Shown: piece after piece, positions 31,511 through 40,958 of the stretch
Position numbering within the stretch: position 1 is the stretch's first letter
Layout of the letters: the number at the start of each line of letters is the position of its first letter
Origin: UMGS1532 sp045542355
GTDB lineage: Bacteria > Bacillota > Clostridia > Oscillospirales > Acutalibacteraceae
DNA length: 64,000 bases
Direction of reading: 5' to 3'
Assembly (NCBI GenBank): GCA_045542355.1
Contig: JAZQKX010000036.1
Location: forward strand, 1 to 64,000
Translations under genes and position numbers: made by a program
Notes under the pieces: generated by a model
What the model saw: the letters and a program-made list of their open reading frames with translations, nothing else
What the model was told of the DNA's origin: nothing
Databases searched by the model: none

Positions 31511-32344
31511 TTATATTGGCTTGATTCCCGTGATAACCCTGTCTTGTCCGCCGTAGTCTTTTATGCACCTTATCTCGGTGAGCCCGTGGGTTTCGAAAAG
31601 CTTCATCACGTCATACCTTTGGTCGAAGCCAATTTCCGCCGCCAACATACCGCCACGGTTTAAAAGTGGAATCCATTTTTCACATATTACCCTGTAGAAG
31701 TGTAGCCCGTCCTCACCGCCGAAAAGGGCAGTGGTGGGCTCATGAGTTACTTCTTTCTGTAGGGCTTTCATAGCCTTTGCTGTTATATAAGGCGGATTAG
31801 ACACAATAAGGTCATAGCCACCGCCCTGTGGCACCATAACATCGCCCTCTATGGGGGATACAGCCGATCGGTTAAGCTTTATGTTTTTATTTAAAAACTC
31901 CAGCGCCGCCGACTCCTTTTCTAAAGCCGACACGTTGCAGTTCGCAGTGTTTTTTTCTATTGCGATAGCAATGCAACCGCTACCTGAACAAAGGTCGATA
32001 ATATTGAGATTCTGTTGGTCTCCTATGAAATCCAGCGCCGTTTCCACAAGTATTTCGGTGTCGGCGCGGGGGATTAGCACACCCTCTCCCACAATAAAGG
32101 GAAGCCCAAAAAATTCCCATTCCCCCAATAGATATTGGAGCGGATAGCCCTCGCCTCGTCTTTGGGCAAGGAAGAGGATTTTTTGCTCCTCGGGTTCCGA
32201 GAGTTTAGGATTTTGAAGCCGCAGCTCCGAAGCGGTTAAACCCAAAAGTGAGCATAGAATCTGCTCCGCTTCGAATCGGCTGTCTTCTATATCTGCTTTT
32301 TCCAAAATTTCAGCCACCGCGTGGATGGCGCCTAATGCCGTCAT
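31511..32344 (-). CDS. prmC: Peptide chain release factor N5-glutamine methyltransferase
   Basis: The 277-aa enzyme methylates the GGQ glutamine of release factors. It has the N-terminal helical domain, motif I DLCSGSGCIAIA and the catalytic VSNPPYI motif. It starts directly next to the stop of the DUF1385 gene, a pairing common in Clostridia. The release factor gene itself is not in the window. Confidence 0.94.
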   Translation of the reverse strand: MTALGAIHAVAEILEKADIEDSRFEAEQILCSLLGLTASELRLQNPKLSEPEEQKILFLAQRRGEGYPLQYLLGEWEFFGLPFIVGEGVLIPRADTEILVETALDFIGDQQNLNIIDLCSGSGCIAIAIEKNTANCNVSALEKESAALEFLNKNIKLNRSAVSPIEGDVMVPQGGGYDLIVSNPPYITAKAMKALQKEVTHEPTTALFGGEDGLHFYRVICEKWIPLLNRGGMLAAEIGFDQRYDVMKLFETHGLTEIRCIKDYGGQDRVITGIKPI

Positions 32345-33352
32345 TTACCAGTTGTCCTCCTCGGGATTATCGGGGAGAACTGCCTTTAAGGATGCGATTG
32401 CAACCTCAATCATTGAGTCGTCGGGCTCGTTGGTGGTGAGCCTTTGCATAGCTTTCCCTGGGGCGGCTATGAGGCGGGTAAGCTTGTTGTCGTGTCTGCC
32501 GCACCATTTGAGAAGTTCATAGCCAATTCCACAGATAAAGGGTAACATAAGAATTTTAATCAGTACCCACACCGCTCTGTAGCCTGGGGTTTGCAATATG
32601 GGGAAGCACCAGGTCAGCGCAACTCCCAGAATTATGCCAACAATCAGCATGAGTATCATAAAGGAAGTACCGCAACGGGGGTGGAAGCGGCTTTGCTTAC
32701 GCACATTTTCCACATTAAGCTCCAAGCCTTTTTCATAGCAGAAAATGGTTTTATGCTCGGCACCGTGGTAGCTGAACACCCTTTTTATGTCCTTCATTTT
32801 GGAGACCAGCACCATGTAAACAAGAAAAATTATCATTTTGAGAATCCCCTCAATAACCGCTTTCCAGCCTGTGAGTGCGCCCTTGATAGCGCCGTTGAGC
32901 AGGTCGAAGATGAGGGAGGGGAGATACATGAAAAGCACAATACCCAGAGCCACGCCTAAAGCCGATGCCACAACCATGACCACCGCCATGATTCTATCCC
33001 ACATCTTAGCCTTTGCCTCGTCGGGGGATTCGGCGGTTTCATTAGGATTGGCGACGGTGTTTTCAGAATTCGAGTTATCCACATTTTCCGCCTCGTCTAA
33101 ATCGGTAAAACCTGATTTGTCGGCGGATTTCATAAGAGCTCCGTAGCCTGTTATCATGGATTCCACAAAGTTAACAACACCGCGGATTATGGGCAGACCG
33201 AAAAAGGCGCATTTGTCTTTGAGGTGCTTTTCGGTGATGTATTCAATATCAATGCTTCCGTCGGGGATTCGCACCGCCAAAGCGGTTTTGTGGGGGCCTT
33301 TCATCATGATGCCCTCGATTACCGCCTGACCGCCTATTGACGTTTTTTTCAT
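32345..33352 (-). CDS. DUF1385 (YqhQ-like) membrane protein
   Basis: The 335-aa protein starts MKKTSIGGQAVIEGIMMKGP, the DUF1385 hallmark, and has an acidic Asn/Glu-rich insert (about 95-125) followed by four or five membrane helices and AEHKTIFCYE and HPRCGTSF motifs. Its function is unknown; it is usually linked to prmC. I start at ATG 33352, which has AAGGAGTG 4 nt upstream, not at the in-frame ATG at 33433 inside the kinase gene. Confidence 0.88.
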   Translation of the reverse strand: MKKTSIGGQAVIEGIMMKGPHKTALAVRIPDGSIDIEYITEKHLKDKCAFFGLPIIRGVVNFVESMITGYGALMKSADKSGFTDLDEAENVDNSNSENTVANPNETAESPDEAKAKMWDRIMAVVMVVASALGVALGIVLFMYLPSLIFDLLNGAIKGALTGWKAVIEGILKMIIFLVYMVLVSKMKDIKRVFSYHGAEHKTIFCYEKGLELNVENVRKQSRFHPRCGTSFMILMLIVGIILGVALTWCFPILQTPGYRAVWVLIKILMLPFICGIGYELLKWCGRHDNKLTRLIAAPGKAMQRLTTNEPDDSMIEVAIASLKAVLPDNPEEDNW

Positions 33353-33416
33353 GCTTTCACTCCTTTTTAAGCAGAGCAAAGGAAAAACAGTTTTAGACCT
33401 TTGCTTATAAGTTATA

Positions 33417-34886
33417 TCAGGATTCTTTCGCAATATTTATTTCGCTGGGTGCAATATCAACCTCTATGGGGATTTCCTCCTCCTGTGTCGCCACGGGCAA
33501 AACTATGGTGACGCTTGTGCCAACATTCTCCTGACTTTCAAGGAAGAGCAGACCCTTGTGTTGTTTTAAAATTTCATCGGCAACTGCAAGGCCTATACCA
33601 CTGCCACGAACAGTTTTGTTTGATTTGAAGAATTTTTCCTTAACGCGGTCGATATCCTTTTCGGGAATACCCACACCTGTGTCAGCCACAATAATGCGGA
33701 TAAAGCCCTCCTCAACCGAAACCTTTATATCCACAAAGCCGTCCTTTATAGTGTATTTAACGGCGTTGTCAATAATGTTAATAAACACCTGCTTGAGACG
33801 GTTGATGTCTCCAAGCACAGGGGGTAGGGTATGGGGGCGCACGATTTTTACAACGATATTTACCTGACGGGCAATTTCGTCGTACATTTCCGCCGCCTCG
33901 TCGATGATACCTGCAATGTCTATTTTAGACATGTTCACCGAAAGTCTGCCCGACTGTATGCGGGAGAAGTCTAAAAGCTCCTCAACCAGACCCTGCAAAC
34001 GGTCGGCCTCGCTGAGAATAACCGATATGCCCTTTTCCACCAGTTCGTTGTCGCTACCCACCGACATTTTCGCGGTTTCGCCCCAGCCCTTGATTGCGGT
34101 GAGGGGAGTGCGAAGCTCATGGGATACAGAGGAGATAAAGTCGTTTTTCATTTCCTCGGCGGTGGAAAGCTCGGCTGCCATGTAGTTTATGGTGTCGCAA
34201 AGCTCACCGATTTCGTCCCCCTCCTTAACTTCAAGCCTTGAGCGGAAGTCACCCATGGCAATTCTGCGGGCGGTACGGGAAACCTCCTGCACAGGTACCA
34301 CTATGGAGCGGTTGAAATATCTGCCCGAAAAACTGGCGAAAATCACCAACAAAACACCGAATACAACAGCGGTGAGCATAGTGACAGCAAAGCGACTGTA
34401 GACAGGTTGCATGGAAATTATCCATCTTACAGCGCCGTGGGCACCGTAGCCTGTGTCGTCCAGCATAAAGGTTTCAGCCATTATGTCGTCGCCCTCCACC
34501 GTTTCGCCGATAAAGGAGCCTGTGCCAGAGGCTGAAGCTTTGGCAATTTCATAGTCGGGCATGGCGGTGGTATCAGGCTTGAAACCGCTGGTGTCGGCAA
34601 TTATATTGCCCACCTTGTCGACTATCTGCACCTGCATTTTTTCACTGTGCTCAAATTTTTCTACATATTCTCTCGCTGTGGCACCAAAATTTTCGGCGGT
34701 GGAATAGCTGAGGCCTGTGAAAAATCTGGCATAGCCGTCTGCCTGAGAACGCGCCATGTTGCAATAGTAAGAATACATAAAGAAGCCCAGAGCTACTTCG
34801 ACTATGAGCACACCTGCAATTATAGAGAAAAGTATGTTTACAAGCCAGCGCCTTGTAATTCCTTTAACCTTTATAACGGTTTCCAA
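33417..34886 (-). CDS. Sensor histidine kinase
   Basis: The 489-aa kinase has two membrane segments (about 14-38 and 166-187) around a ~125-residue extracellular sensor, a HAMP region, the HisKA box SSVSHELRTP with His256, and HATPase_c motifs (NAVKYT, DTGVGIP, GSGIGLAVADEI). The start is TTG with GGAGG 7 nt upstream. It lies downstream of its response regulator, with a dispersed repeat in the gap. The ligand is unknown; the upstream lipoprotein is a plausible accessory. Confidence 0.93.
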   Translation of the reverse strand: METVIKVKGITRRWLVNILFSIIAGVLIVEVALGFFMYSYYCNMARSQADGYARFFTGLSYSTAENFGATAREYVEKFEHSEKMQVQIVDKVGNIIADTSGFKPDTTAMPDYEIAKASASGTGSFIGETVEGDDIMAETFMLDDTGYGAHGAVRWIISMQPVYSRFAVTMLTAVVFGVLLVIFASFSGRYFNRSIVVPVQEVSRTARRIAMGDFRSRLEVKEGDEIGELCDTINYMAAELSTAEEMKNDFISSVSHELRTPLTAIKGWGETAKMSVGSDNELVEKGISVILSEADRLQGLVEELLDFSRIQSGRLSVNMSKIDIAGIIDEAAEMYDEIARQVNIVVKIVRPHTLPPVLGDINRLKQVFINIIDNAVKYTIKDGFVDIKVSVEEGFIRIIVADTGVGIPEKDIDRVKEKFFKSNKTVRGSGIGLAVADEILKQHKGLLFLESQENVGTSVTIVLPVATQEEEIPIEVDIAPSEINIAKES

Positions 34887-34900
34887 GATTCCACCTCCTT

Positions 34901-34985
34901 TTAGATATCAGATACTAGACCTGTATGTGTTCGCAAAGCCAACACCGAAATTATTCACTATTCGTTTTTCACTGCACATTATAGA
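34901..34985. repeat. Dispersed heptamer/hairpin element, copy 3
   Basis: Three left heptamers (TTAGATA, TCAGATA, CTAGACC) precede a core hairpin GTGTTCGC-AAA-GCCAACAC (34927-34945, one mismatch). About five right heptamers of ATTATTC type follow. It sits between the response regulator and kinase genes. Confidence 0.6.
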
Positions 34986-34990
34986 TGTGC

Positions 34991-35692
34991 TTATTCTGTC
35001 TGCCACTTATAGCCCATGCCCCAAACCGTGATAAGATGGGAGGGCTTGGAGGGGTTGTCCTCAATCTTCATACGGAGTCGGCGGATATTAACATCCACTA
35101 TCTTTTCCTCGCTAAAGTAGTTTTCGCCCCATACATGGTGGAGGATATCTGTTCTGTCCAGAGCCACGTCGGGCTGGGTGAAGAAATATTCAATAATCTG
35201 GAATTCAACCTGAGTCAGTTCAATATTTCTGCCGTTTTTGTGGAGGGTACGACGGCGGAGATTAAGGGTGAATTCACCCAGAGTTATCTCATTGTCGGAT
35301 TTTGCGCCAACGTGGTTTTGCATGTCTACTCGACGGTATAGACAGTCCACACGGGCGGTGAGCTCGGTGGGGCTGAAAGGCTTGGTTATGTAGTCGTCGG
35401 CTCCCATCATAAGACCGCTGATTTTGTCCATTTCCTGAGTTCTTGCCGTCAGCATGATAATACCCAGAGTCTGGGAGCGTTTTCTAAGCTCCTTACAAAG
35501 GGTAAAGCCGTCCATTTCGGGCATGGAAATATCAAGGAGAGCAATGTCAAAATCCCCTCCCGATTCGTCGAATATTCTGAGAGCTTCGGCGCCTGTACCC
35601 GCCTCCACAGTTTCGTAGCCAACCCTCTTTAAATTAATTACCTCAAACTCACGAATGGCTGTTTCGTCCTCTACAACCAGTACCCTTTTCAT
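34991..35692 (-). CDS. OmpR/PhoB-family response regulator
   Basis: The 233-aa regulator has a receiver domain with phospho-acceptor Asp54 (LLDISMP), the acidic pair near residue 9 and Lys in YITKPF, then a winged-helix output domain (about 130-230; ELTQVEFQIIEYF, VDVNIRRLRMKI). It overlaps the upstream lipoprotein gene by 4 nt. Its target genes are unknown. Confidence 0.95.
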   Translation of the reverse strand: MKRVLVVEDETAIREFEVINLKRVGYETVEAGTGAEALRIFDESGGDFDIALLDISMPEMDGFTLCKELRKRSQTLGIIMLTARTQEMDKISGLMMGADDYITKPFSPTELTARVDCLYRRVDMQNHVGAKSDNEITLGEFTLNLRRRTLHKNGRNIELTQVEFQIIEYFFTQPDVALDRTDILHHVWGENYFSEEKIVDVNIRRLRMKIEDNPSKPSHLITVWGMGYKWQTE

Positions 35693-37008
35693 TCTCCGTT
35701 TCCCTCCGTAATATTTTGTGAAAAAACCGATTTTACCTTATCCTCGGTGATGTTCAGTTTGTTGTCTTTTTCGTGTATTTTGCAAAGATAAACCGACTTG
35801 TCGTTTTTGTCGATTATAAACATGTCTCTGTAGTCATTCTTATCGAAGCCATCGCGGTTTACAGCAATGAGGCTTAGCACCTTTTCTCCCAAGCCTTTTT
35901 TGGCGTTGTAGCTATAAAGGTCGATGCCGTCGTTTTCTCCTGAGTAAACACAGCTGAATTTACCCTGCCAGTCACTCTGCACCTTGATTTTATACTGCAT
36001 AAGCTTGGATATCACCGATTTCTCCACTGTGTGGAGCTTTCTGTCGCGGTATTCTTTCCATTCAGTGAGGTAAAGGGCGGAGTCACTGTTACCGCCGCTG
36101 GGAAGCACCGTCATGCAGGGTATATCCAAATCTCCGTCGCCGTCTACATCACCGCAGTTAAGGGCTTGGTATCTGCCTGTTATAACATTGGCTTTGCCTC
36201 CCCCTGAAGACAGGGGTATGGAAAGTTTTCCGTTATTTATCGTAACAATTTCGGTGAAATATCCACCGTCGGCGGTGGTGGCGTCGATGTAAAGGGCGGG
36301 GGAGCCATCAATCTTTGTTTTATGAAATTTCTTAACCGCTGAAATGCTACCGCTGAGCAGGGTGTTCCCCCATTCGTAAAGCTTGTTTTCTTCGCCATAG
36401 AGCATACTGCAACGGGTTGTCTTGGTGTCGGGGTCGGTGGTGAGAATGAGAAGCTCGTTACCTTCGCCCTCTGCCACGTCATAAACGCAGAAATCGGTAT
36501 ATCCGCTTTCGTACATAGGAAGGAGAGAGCCACTCTTGAGGGCGAAGACGGTGAGTCTGGTTTCGGGAGCGCCGTAGATGCTCCAAGCCACCAGAACTTC
36601 CTCCGATTGGTCGCCGTTAAGGTCGGCCAATTCCACCCTTTCAATGTCGGTGCCGCCAAGACTGAAATCGCTTAGCACCCGCCATTCCTTGCTTTCGCTA
36701 TCTATTACGCTCATGTGAAGCTCTGAGCCGTTTTCTGTGGTGAGGGAGTAGAAAGCCAAGGCCTCCTCTCCGCCGTCTCCGTCGGTATCTTTAACTATGA
36801 AAGCGGTGCGCCAATCCCCCGATTTGGGGCTTTTAAGGGTGAACTTTTTGCCCACGGTGGATTCCAGCGCCTCACTGATTTCTCTGAGGTTGCCCTGAGG
36901 CTCGGGAGCGCGGAGAAGGGTATCGGTTTCGCCCAGCATATAGTTGCATCCCGTTAGCAAAAAAATGCATACAGAAACGCAGATAATCATACTCAACAGA
37001 CGTTTCAA
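35689..37008 (-). CDS. Lipoprotein with FG-GAP/VCBS-like repeats
   Basis: The 439-aa protein begins with a lipoprotein signal peptide and lipobox LLTGC. The mature part has several calcium-loop-like segments (DTDGDGGEE, DLNGDQSEE, DVDGDGDLD) as in FG-GAP/VCBS beta-propellers. It should sit on the outer face of the membrane. The start is TTG at 37008 with AAGGAGG 7 nt upstream. Being first in the operon and coupled to a two-component system, it may be a sensory partner, but this is inference. Confidence 0.8.
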   Translation of the reverse strand: MKRLLSMIICVSVCIFLLTGCNYMLGETDTLLRAPEPQGNLREISEALESTVGKKFTLKSPKSGDWRTAFIVKDTDGDGGEEALAFYSLTTENGSELHMSVIDSESKEWRVLSDFSLGGTDIERVELADLNGDQSEEVLVAWSIYGAPETRLTVFALKSGSLLPMYESGYTDFCVYDVAEGEGNELLILTTDPDTKTTRCSMLYGEENKLYEWGNTLLSGSISAVKKFHKTKIDGSPALYIDATTADGGYFTEIVTINNGKLSIPLSSGGGKANVITGRYQALNCGDVDGDGDLDIPCMTVLPSGGNSDSALYLTEWKEYRDRKLHTVEKSVISKLMQYKIKVQSDWQGKFSCVYSGENDGIDLYSYNAKKGLGEKVLSLIAVNRDGFDKNDYRDMFIIDKNDKSVYLCKIHEKDNKLNITEDKVKSVFSQNITEGNGE

Positions 37009-37058
37009 ACCGCACCCTCCTTTTAAAATCTTAATTTGAACATTTCTATTCAGCATTA

Positions 37059-37067
37059 ATTATACCA
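37059..37067 (-). promoter_or_regulatory. Extended -10 promoter of the lipoprotein/two-component operon
   Basis: TGGTATAAT on the minus strand is an extended -10 element about 50 nt upstream of the start codon. A -35 is weak. Confidence 0.5.
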
Positions 37068-37245
37068 CAAACACTCACGGTTTGAAAAGTCTTTTTTATA
37101 GAATTTGCAAATTATTTATTTTTTATAATAAAAAGCATAAAAACTTATTACCCATTATCAACCCGAAATCCTTTGATTTCAACGGTTTTCCCAAAGTGTT
37201 GCAAAAAATTACCTAAAATTACCCCCTCCAATTATTAAATATGTG

Positions 37246-37274
37246 TTGCAAATTAACAAGTGTTGTTATATAAT
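37246..37274 (+). promoter_or_regulatory. Sigma-A promoter of the polysaccharide locus
   Basis: TTGCAA (37246-37251), N17, TATAAT (37269-37274) faces the first glycosyltransferase gene. I see no internal terminator before 50310, so the locus may be one ~13-kb transcript. The remaining spacer 37068-37245 is AT-rich without a gene. Confidence 0.75.
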
Positions 37275-37341
37275 ATATAGGTATTATGGGTTAGTGTGGA
37301 TAACTGTAGCCTGATTAAATATGTGCGAAAGGATGGGACTC

Positions 37342-38526
37342 ATGAAAGTTTTTCAGATTAATACCGTTTTGAACGGTAGCACGGGCAAGATTGCACGGGG
37401 TATATACGAAATAGCGAAACAAAGCGGAATAGAGGGAAAAATAGCATATTCCAGAGGTCCCGAGATGGACAACCCTGATTACATAAAAATCGGCTCAAAG
37501 CTAGGGGTTTATATACATGGTGTGTTGGCAAGAATTTTTGACTCATCAGGGCTTCACTCCCGATTTGCAACAAAGCAGTTAATTGGGGAAATAGAGAAGT
37601 TTCAGCCCGATATAATCCATCTGCACAATATCCACGGCTACTATCTTAACTACAAAATGCTTCTAAAATACATAGCCGAGAAAAACATCAAAACGGTCTA
37701 CACTCTCCACGACTGCTGGAGTTTCACAGGGCATTGCGCCTATTTTGATATGGCAGGATGCGAAAAGTGGCGAACAGGGTGTCACCGTTGTCCCAATAAA
37801 AAATCCTATCCTAAAAGTTTTATCTTCGATAGGTCGAAAAAAAACTATCAGCTAAAAAAGAAGCTTTTCAAAAATGTTGAAGATCTTACTATTGTCACCC
37901 CCTCAAAGTGGTTGGCAGAGATAACAGCTGAGTCTTTTTTAGGAAACCGAGAAATAAAGGTTATTCACAACGGAATAGACCTTAATCTCTTCAAACCAAC
38001 AGAATCCCACTTCAGAGAAAAACACAATTTAGGAAACAAAAAAATTCTTTTGGGCGTTGCAGGGGTTTGGGAGCCTCGAAAGGGAATGGATGATTTTCTA
38101 ACCCTCAGAGAAAGATTAAGCCACGACTATGCGATAGTTTTGGTGGGGCTTACCGAAAAGCAGATAACCGAGTTGCCCGATGGTATAATTGGCATCACCC
38201 GCACCGAAAGCGCAGAGGAACTGGCGGGAATCTATACAACATCTGATATATTCGTTAACCCAACCTACGAGGATAATTTCCCAACGGTTAATCTAGAGGC
38301 ATTGGCATGCGGAACCCCTGTTATTACCTACAACACAGGCGGCAGTCCCGAAAGCGTAGATGAAACCTGCGGCGGTGTGGTTGAAAAGGGTAACGTTACA
38401 GAACTGGAGAAAAAAATTATTGATGTTATGGAGCGCGAGTCTGCCATAGAAAATAAATTTATTTTAGATCAAGAAGATTGCTACGAAAAGTATTGTGACT
38501 TTTATAAAGAAAGCTGCGTTAAATAA
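37342..38526 (+). CDS. Glycosyltransferase family 4 protein
   Basis: The 394-aa protein has a GT-B fold: N-terminal Rossmann part with GSTGKIARGIYE and HLHNIHGYYLN, and a C-terminal nucleotide-sugar domain with VAGVWEPRKGMDDF and the EX7E-type region PTYEDNFPTVNLEALACGTP. Such enzymes add sugars to lipid-linked repeat units on the cytoplasmic face. The CX-rich insert TGCHRCPNKKSYP is typical of a WcaC-like subgroup. I start at ATG 37342 with AAGGA 8 nt upstream. It opens the polysaccharide locus. Confidence 0.88.
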   Translation: MKVFQINTVLNGSTGKIARGIYEIAKQSGIEGKIAYSRGPEMDNPDYIKIGSKLGVYIHGVLARIFDSSGLHSRFATKQLIGEIEKFQPDIIHLHNIHGYYLNYKMLLKYIAEKNIKTVYTLHDCWSFTGHCAYFDMAGCEKWRTGCHRCPNKKSYPKSFIFDRSKKNYQLKKKLFKNVEDLTIVTPSKWLAEITAESFLGNREIKVIHNGIDLNLFKPTESHFREKHNLGNKKILLGVAGVWEPRKGMDDFLTLRERLSHDYAIVLVGLTEKQITELPDGIIGITRTESAEELAGIYTTSDIFVNPTYEDNFPTVNLEALACGTPVITYNTGGSPESVDETCGGVVEKGNVTELEKKIIDVMERESAIENKFILDQEDCYEKYCDFYKESCVK

Positions 38527-38547
38527 GCGCAAGAAAGGAAGCGAATC

Positions 38548-39708
38548 GTGAAGGTTATAAATTTGCATCTCACGGGCTCTTATACAGAGGGCTACAGCTA
38601 CCACGAAAACCTACTGACGAAATATCACCGATCATTGGGTCACGAAACATATCTGATAACCACCCCTATGACCATTGATAAAGATGGTAACCGCGTACCG
38701 ATTGAGAATATGGAGTCCTATACAAATGACAATGGTGTCAGAATAATCAGACTTCCTTATTTATTCCGAAATAAAATAGCAAAAAAACTTAAATGGTATA
38801 AGAATCTTTATAAGACGCTTTGTGATATCAAACCGGATATAATCTATATGCACAACTGTCAGTCTCTGGATTCGAGAACGGTCGCTAAATATCTTAAAAA
38901 GCACCCAAATGTTGTGGCTTATGCCGATAACCATAGTGATTTTTCAAATTCAGCAAGAGGATGGTTCTCCAAAAATGTGTTGCATAAAATTTTATGGCGT
39001 TATATTGCAACCAAGGTGGAGCCATACATAACTAAATTTTATGGAGTTTTACCTGCCCGTGTGGACTTTTTAAAAGACTTATATAAGCTACCCGCAGAAA
39101 AATGTGAACTGCTTGTTATGGGTGCCGATGACCAGCTGGTTGAAGCCAACATGAAGCCCGAAATCAAAGCGGAGACACGTGAGAAATACGGCATTGCTCC
39201 CGATGACTTTCTTTTGGTGTTCGGTGGAAAGATAGATTTATTTAAGCAACAGATTCTGCTCCTTATAGATGCCGTTAACGAAATTGAAAACCCCAAATTA
39301 AAGCTTATAGTTTTCGGTCCCGTTGTGAACGAAATGAGGGAAGCTCTTGAATCCCGCGTCAGCGATAAGGTGCAGTATATAGGTTGGGTTAAATCTGAGG
39401 ATTCATACCCCTTGTTTGCCGCCTGTGATTTGGCTGTTTTCCCAGGAAGACATTCGGTTTTCTGGGAGCAGGTTGCAGGGCAGGGAATCCCCTTGCTTGT
39501 GAAGCATTGGCAAGGCACCACCCATATTGACGTCGGTGGAAATGTTAAATTTCTCTATGATGATTCAAAGGACGAAATAAAATCGGCAATATTGGAAATC
39601 ATGGACAATCCTCAGCTATACGCCGAAATGAAGCAGATAGCCATGGAAAAAGGAATGAAAGAATTTTCCTATCTGGATATTGCAAGAAGAAGTATTGAAG
39701 AGGTTTAA
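38548..39708 (+). CDS. Glycosyltransferase (GT4-like)
   Basis: The 386-aa protein has a GT-B-like layout: MKVINLHLTGSYTEGYSYHE at the N-terminus and a C-terminal domain with LLVFGGKIDLFKQ, YIGWVKSEDSYPLFAACDLAVFPG and a final acceptor-type loop. The donor and acceptor are unknown. It starts at GTG with AAAGGAAG upstream, 22 nt after the first glycosyltransferase. Confidence 0.8.
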   Translation: MKVINLHLTGSYTEGYSYHENLLTKYHRSLGHETYLITTPMTIDKDGNRVPIENMESYTNDNGVRIIRLPYLFRNKIAKKLKWYKNLYKTLCDIKPDIIYMHNCQSLDSRTVAKYLKKHPNVVAYADNHSDFSNSARGWFSKNVLHKILWRYIATKVEPYITKFYGVLPARVDFLKDLYKLPAEKCELLVMGADDQLVEANMKPEIKAETREKYGIAPDDFLLVFGGKIDLFKQQILLLIDAVNEIENPKLKLIVFGPVVNEMREALESRVSDKVQYIGWVKSEDSYPLFAACDLAVFPGRHSVFWEQVAGQGIPLLVKHWQGTTHIDVGGNVKFLYDDSKDEIKSAILEIMDNPQLYAEMKQIAMEKGMKEFSYLDIARRSIEEV

Positions 39709-39711
39709 GGA

Positions 39712-40944
39712 ATGGGCGTTTTAGCACTTTTTTCTGTATATATAAGAGAAATGTTCTTCTCTTTACTCGCCGTTTTTGGAATGGATATATCCAGCGGAAA
39801 CCACATGAAGGTTTTCTATGTTCTTGTAACAGGTGTGTGTGTTGCAACCTTTGTTCATCAGACGGTATCTAAGATTCAGCTTTCAAAAAAGGAAATGGGT
39901 TTAATTTTTGCCTTTGCAATTTTGCTGGTAGCTTTTCTCTTTGTTCCAAGAATTGTCTATAGAGGCGTACCGAGTGCATATCAAGGAGCTGTGCTCACTG
40001 CATTCTCCAGTGTGCTTTCGGCATTTCTTATGGGAGTACTTGCAAGACGAGGTAACCTTATCCACGCCATGGCTGGTGCAGTACCATGGATTGTAATCTT
40101 TAACACGGTTTCTTCTTTTATGGTTGTTTTCGGCACTTCGGATACAAACACGGGAGGCTACATCAGCGACGACAGTGGCTTTGGATATCAGGGACTTTCG
40201 TATTTTATTGCCGAAACCTACGCAATGAATATTTTTTACATCAAAAACCAACATAATATTAAGAAAAACACCACCTTTTCCAAAGGGGGTTGGAACACCT
40301 TTTTCCAATGTCTGATACCGCTCCACATGCTGATGGTTATGTTGGCGGGTGGACGTGGCGCATTTGTTTTGGTGTGCATTCTTTCGGTTTACTATTTCAT
40401 GATGGATTCCGCTAACGTTGGTAAAAATATCAAAAACCTTATTTTGATGACAGGCTTTATTATTGTTGTTTTTGTTTTGGCATCCACATCAAGCCTTGAA
40501 TATTCAGGCTTTGACAGAATAATGTCGTTATTAAGCGGTGAAGGAGACGGCAACAGAGCCTTACTACAAGATATGGCTTGGTGGGTCTTTAACAAAAAAC
40601 CCCTGACGGGAAATGGAACAGGCTCGGTTTTCCCAATCCTTAGAACATACTCTCACAACCTTTTCACCGATGTTTTGGTGGAATACGGAACAATTGGATT
40701 AATAGTAGTTGTAGTTATTGTATATTTAGCAGTAAAAAATCTTATTAGACTGGTAAAAAGCGATTCGCAGCATCATTTGATTGTTTTAATTGCAATGTGT
40801 TGCTTTACCATGGCTATGTTCAGTGGTTATTATCTTACCAATGCGCCGTTGTGGTTTGTTGTGGGCTTTGTTTTCTCAACAACCCCTGACGAAAAACCGC
40901 AAATAAAAAAACCGGTTTGCAAATATGTTAAAATCCGCAGATAG
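39712..40944 (+). CDS. Polysaccharide polymerase (Wzy/O-antigen ligase-like membrane protein)
   Basis: The 410-aa protein has about ten membrane segments and a large loop with GNRALLQDMAWWVFNKKPLTGNGTGS, the pattern of Wzy_C/O-antigen polymerases. It should link lipid-carried repeat units on the outer face of the membrane. It lies 3 nt after a glycosyltransferase. Sequence conservation in this family is poor, so the call rests on topology and context. Confidence 0.75.
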   Translation: MGVLALFSVYIREMFFSLLAVFGMDISSGNHMKVFYVLVTGVCVATFVHQTVSKIQLSKKEMGLIFAFAILLVAFLFVPRIVYRGVPSAYQGAVLTAFSSVLSAFLMGVLARRGNLIHAMAGAVPWIVIFNTVSSFMVVFGTSDTNTGGYISDDSGFGYQGLSYFIAETYAMNIFYIKNQHNIKKNTTFSKGGWNTFFQCLIPLHMLMVMLAGGRGAFVLVCILSVYYFMMDSANVGKNIKNLILMTGFIIVVFVLASTSSLEYSGFDRIMSLLSGEGDGNRALLQDMAWWVFNKKPLTGNGTGSVFPILRTYSHNLFTDVLVEYGTIGLIVVVVIVYLAVKNLIRLVKSDSQHHLIVLIAMCCFTMAMFSGYYLTNAPLWFVVGFVFSTTPDEKPQIKKPVCKYVKIRR

Positions 40945-40958
40945 AGAGGAGATTGATT

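Noticed and set aside
30285..31520. Search for a classical Firmicute SOS box at recA
   Set aside because: No GAAC-N4-GTTC or close variant is visible between prmC and the recA start codon.
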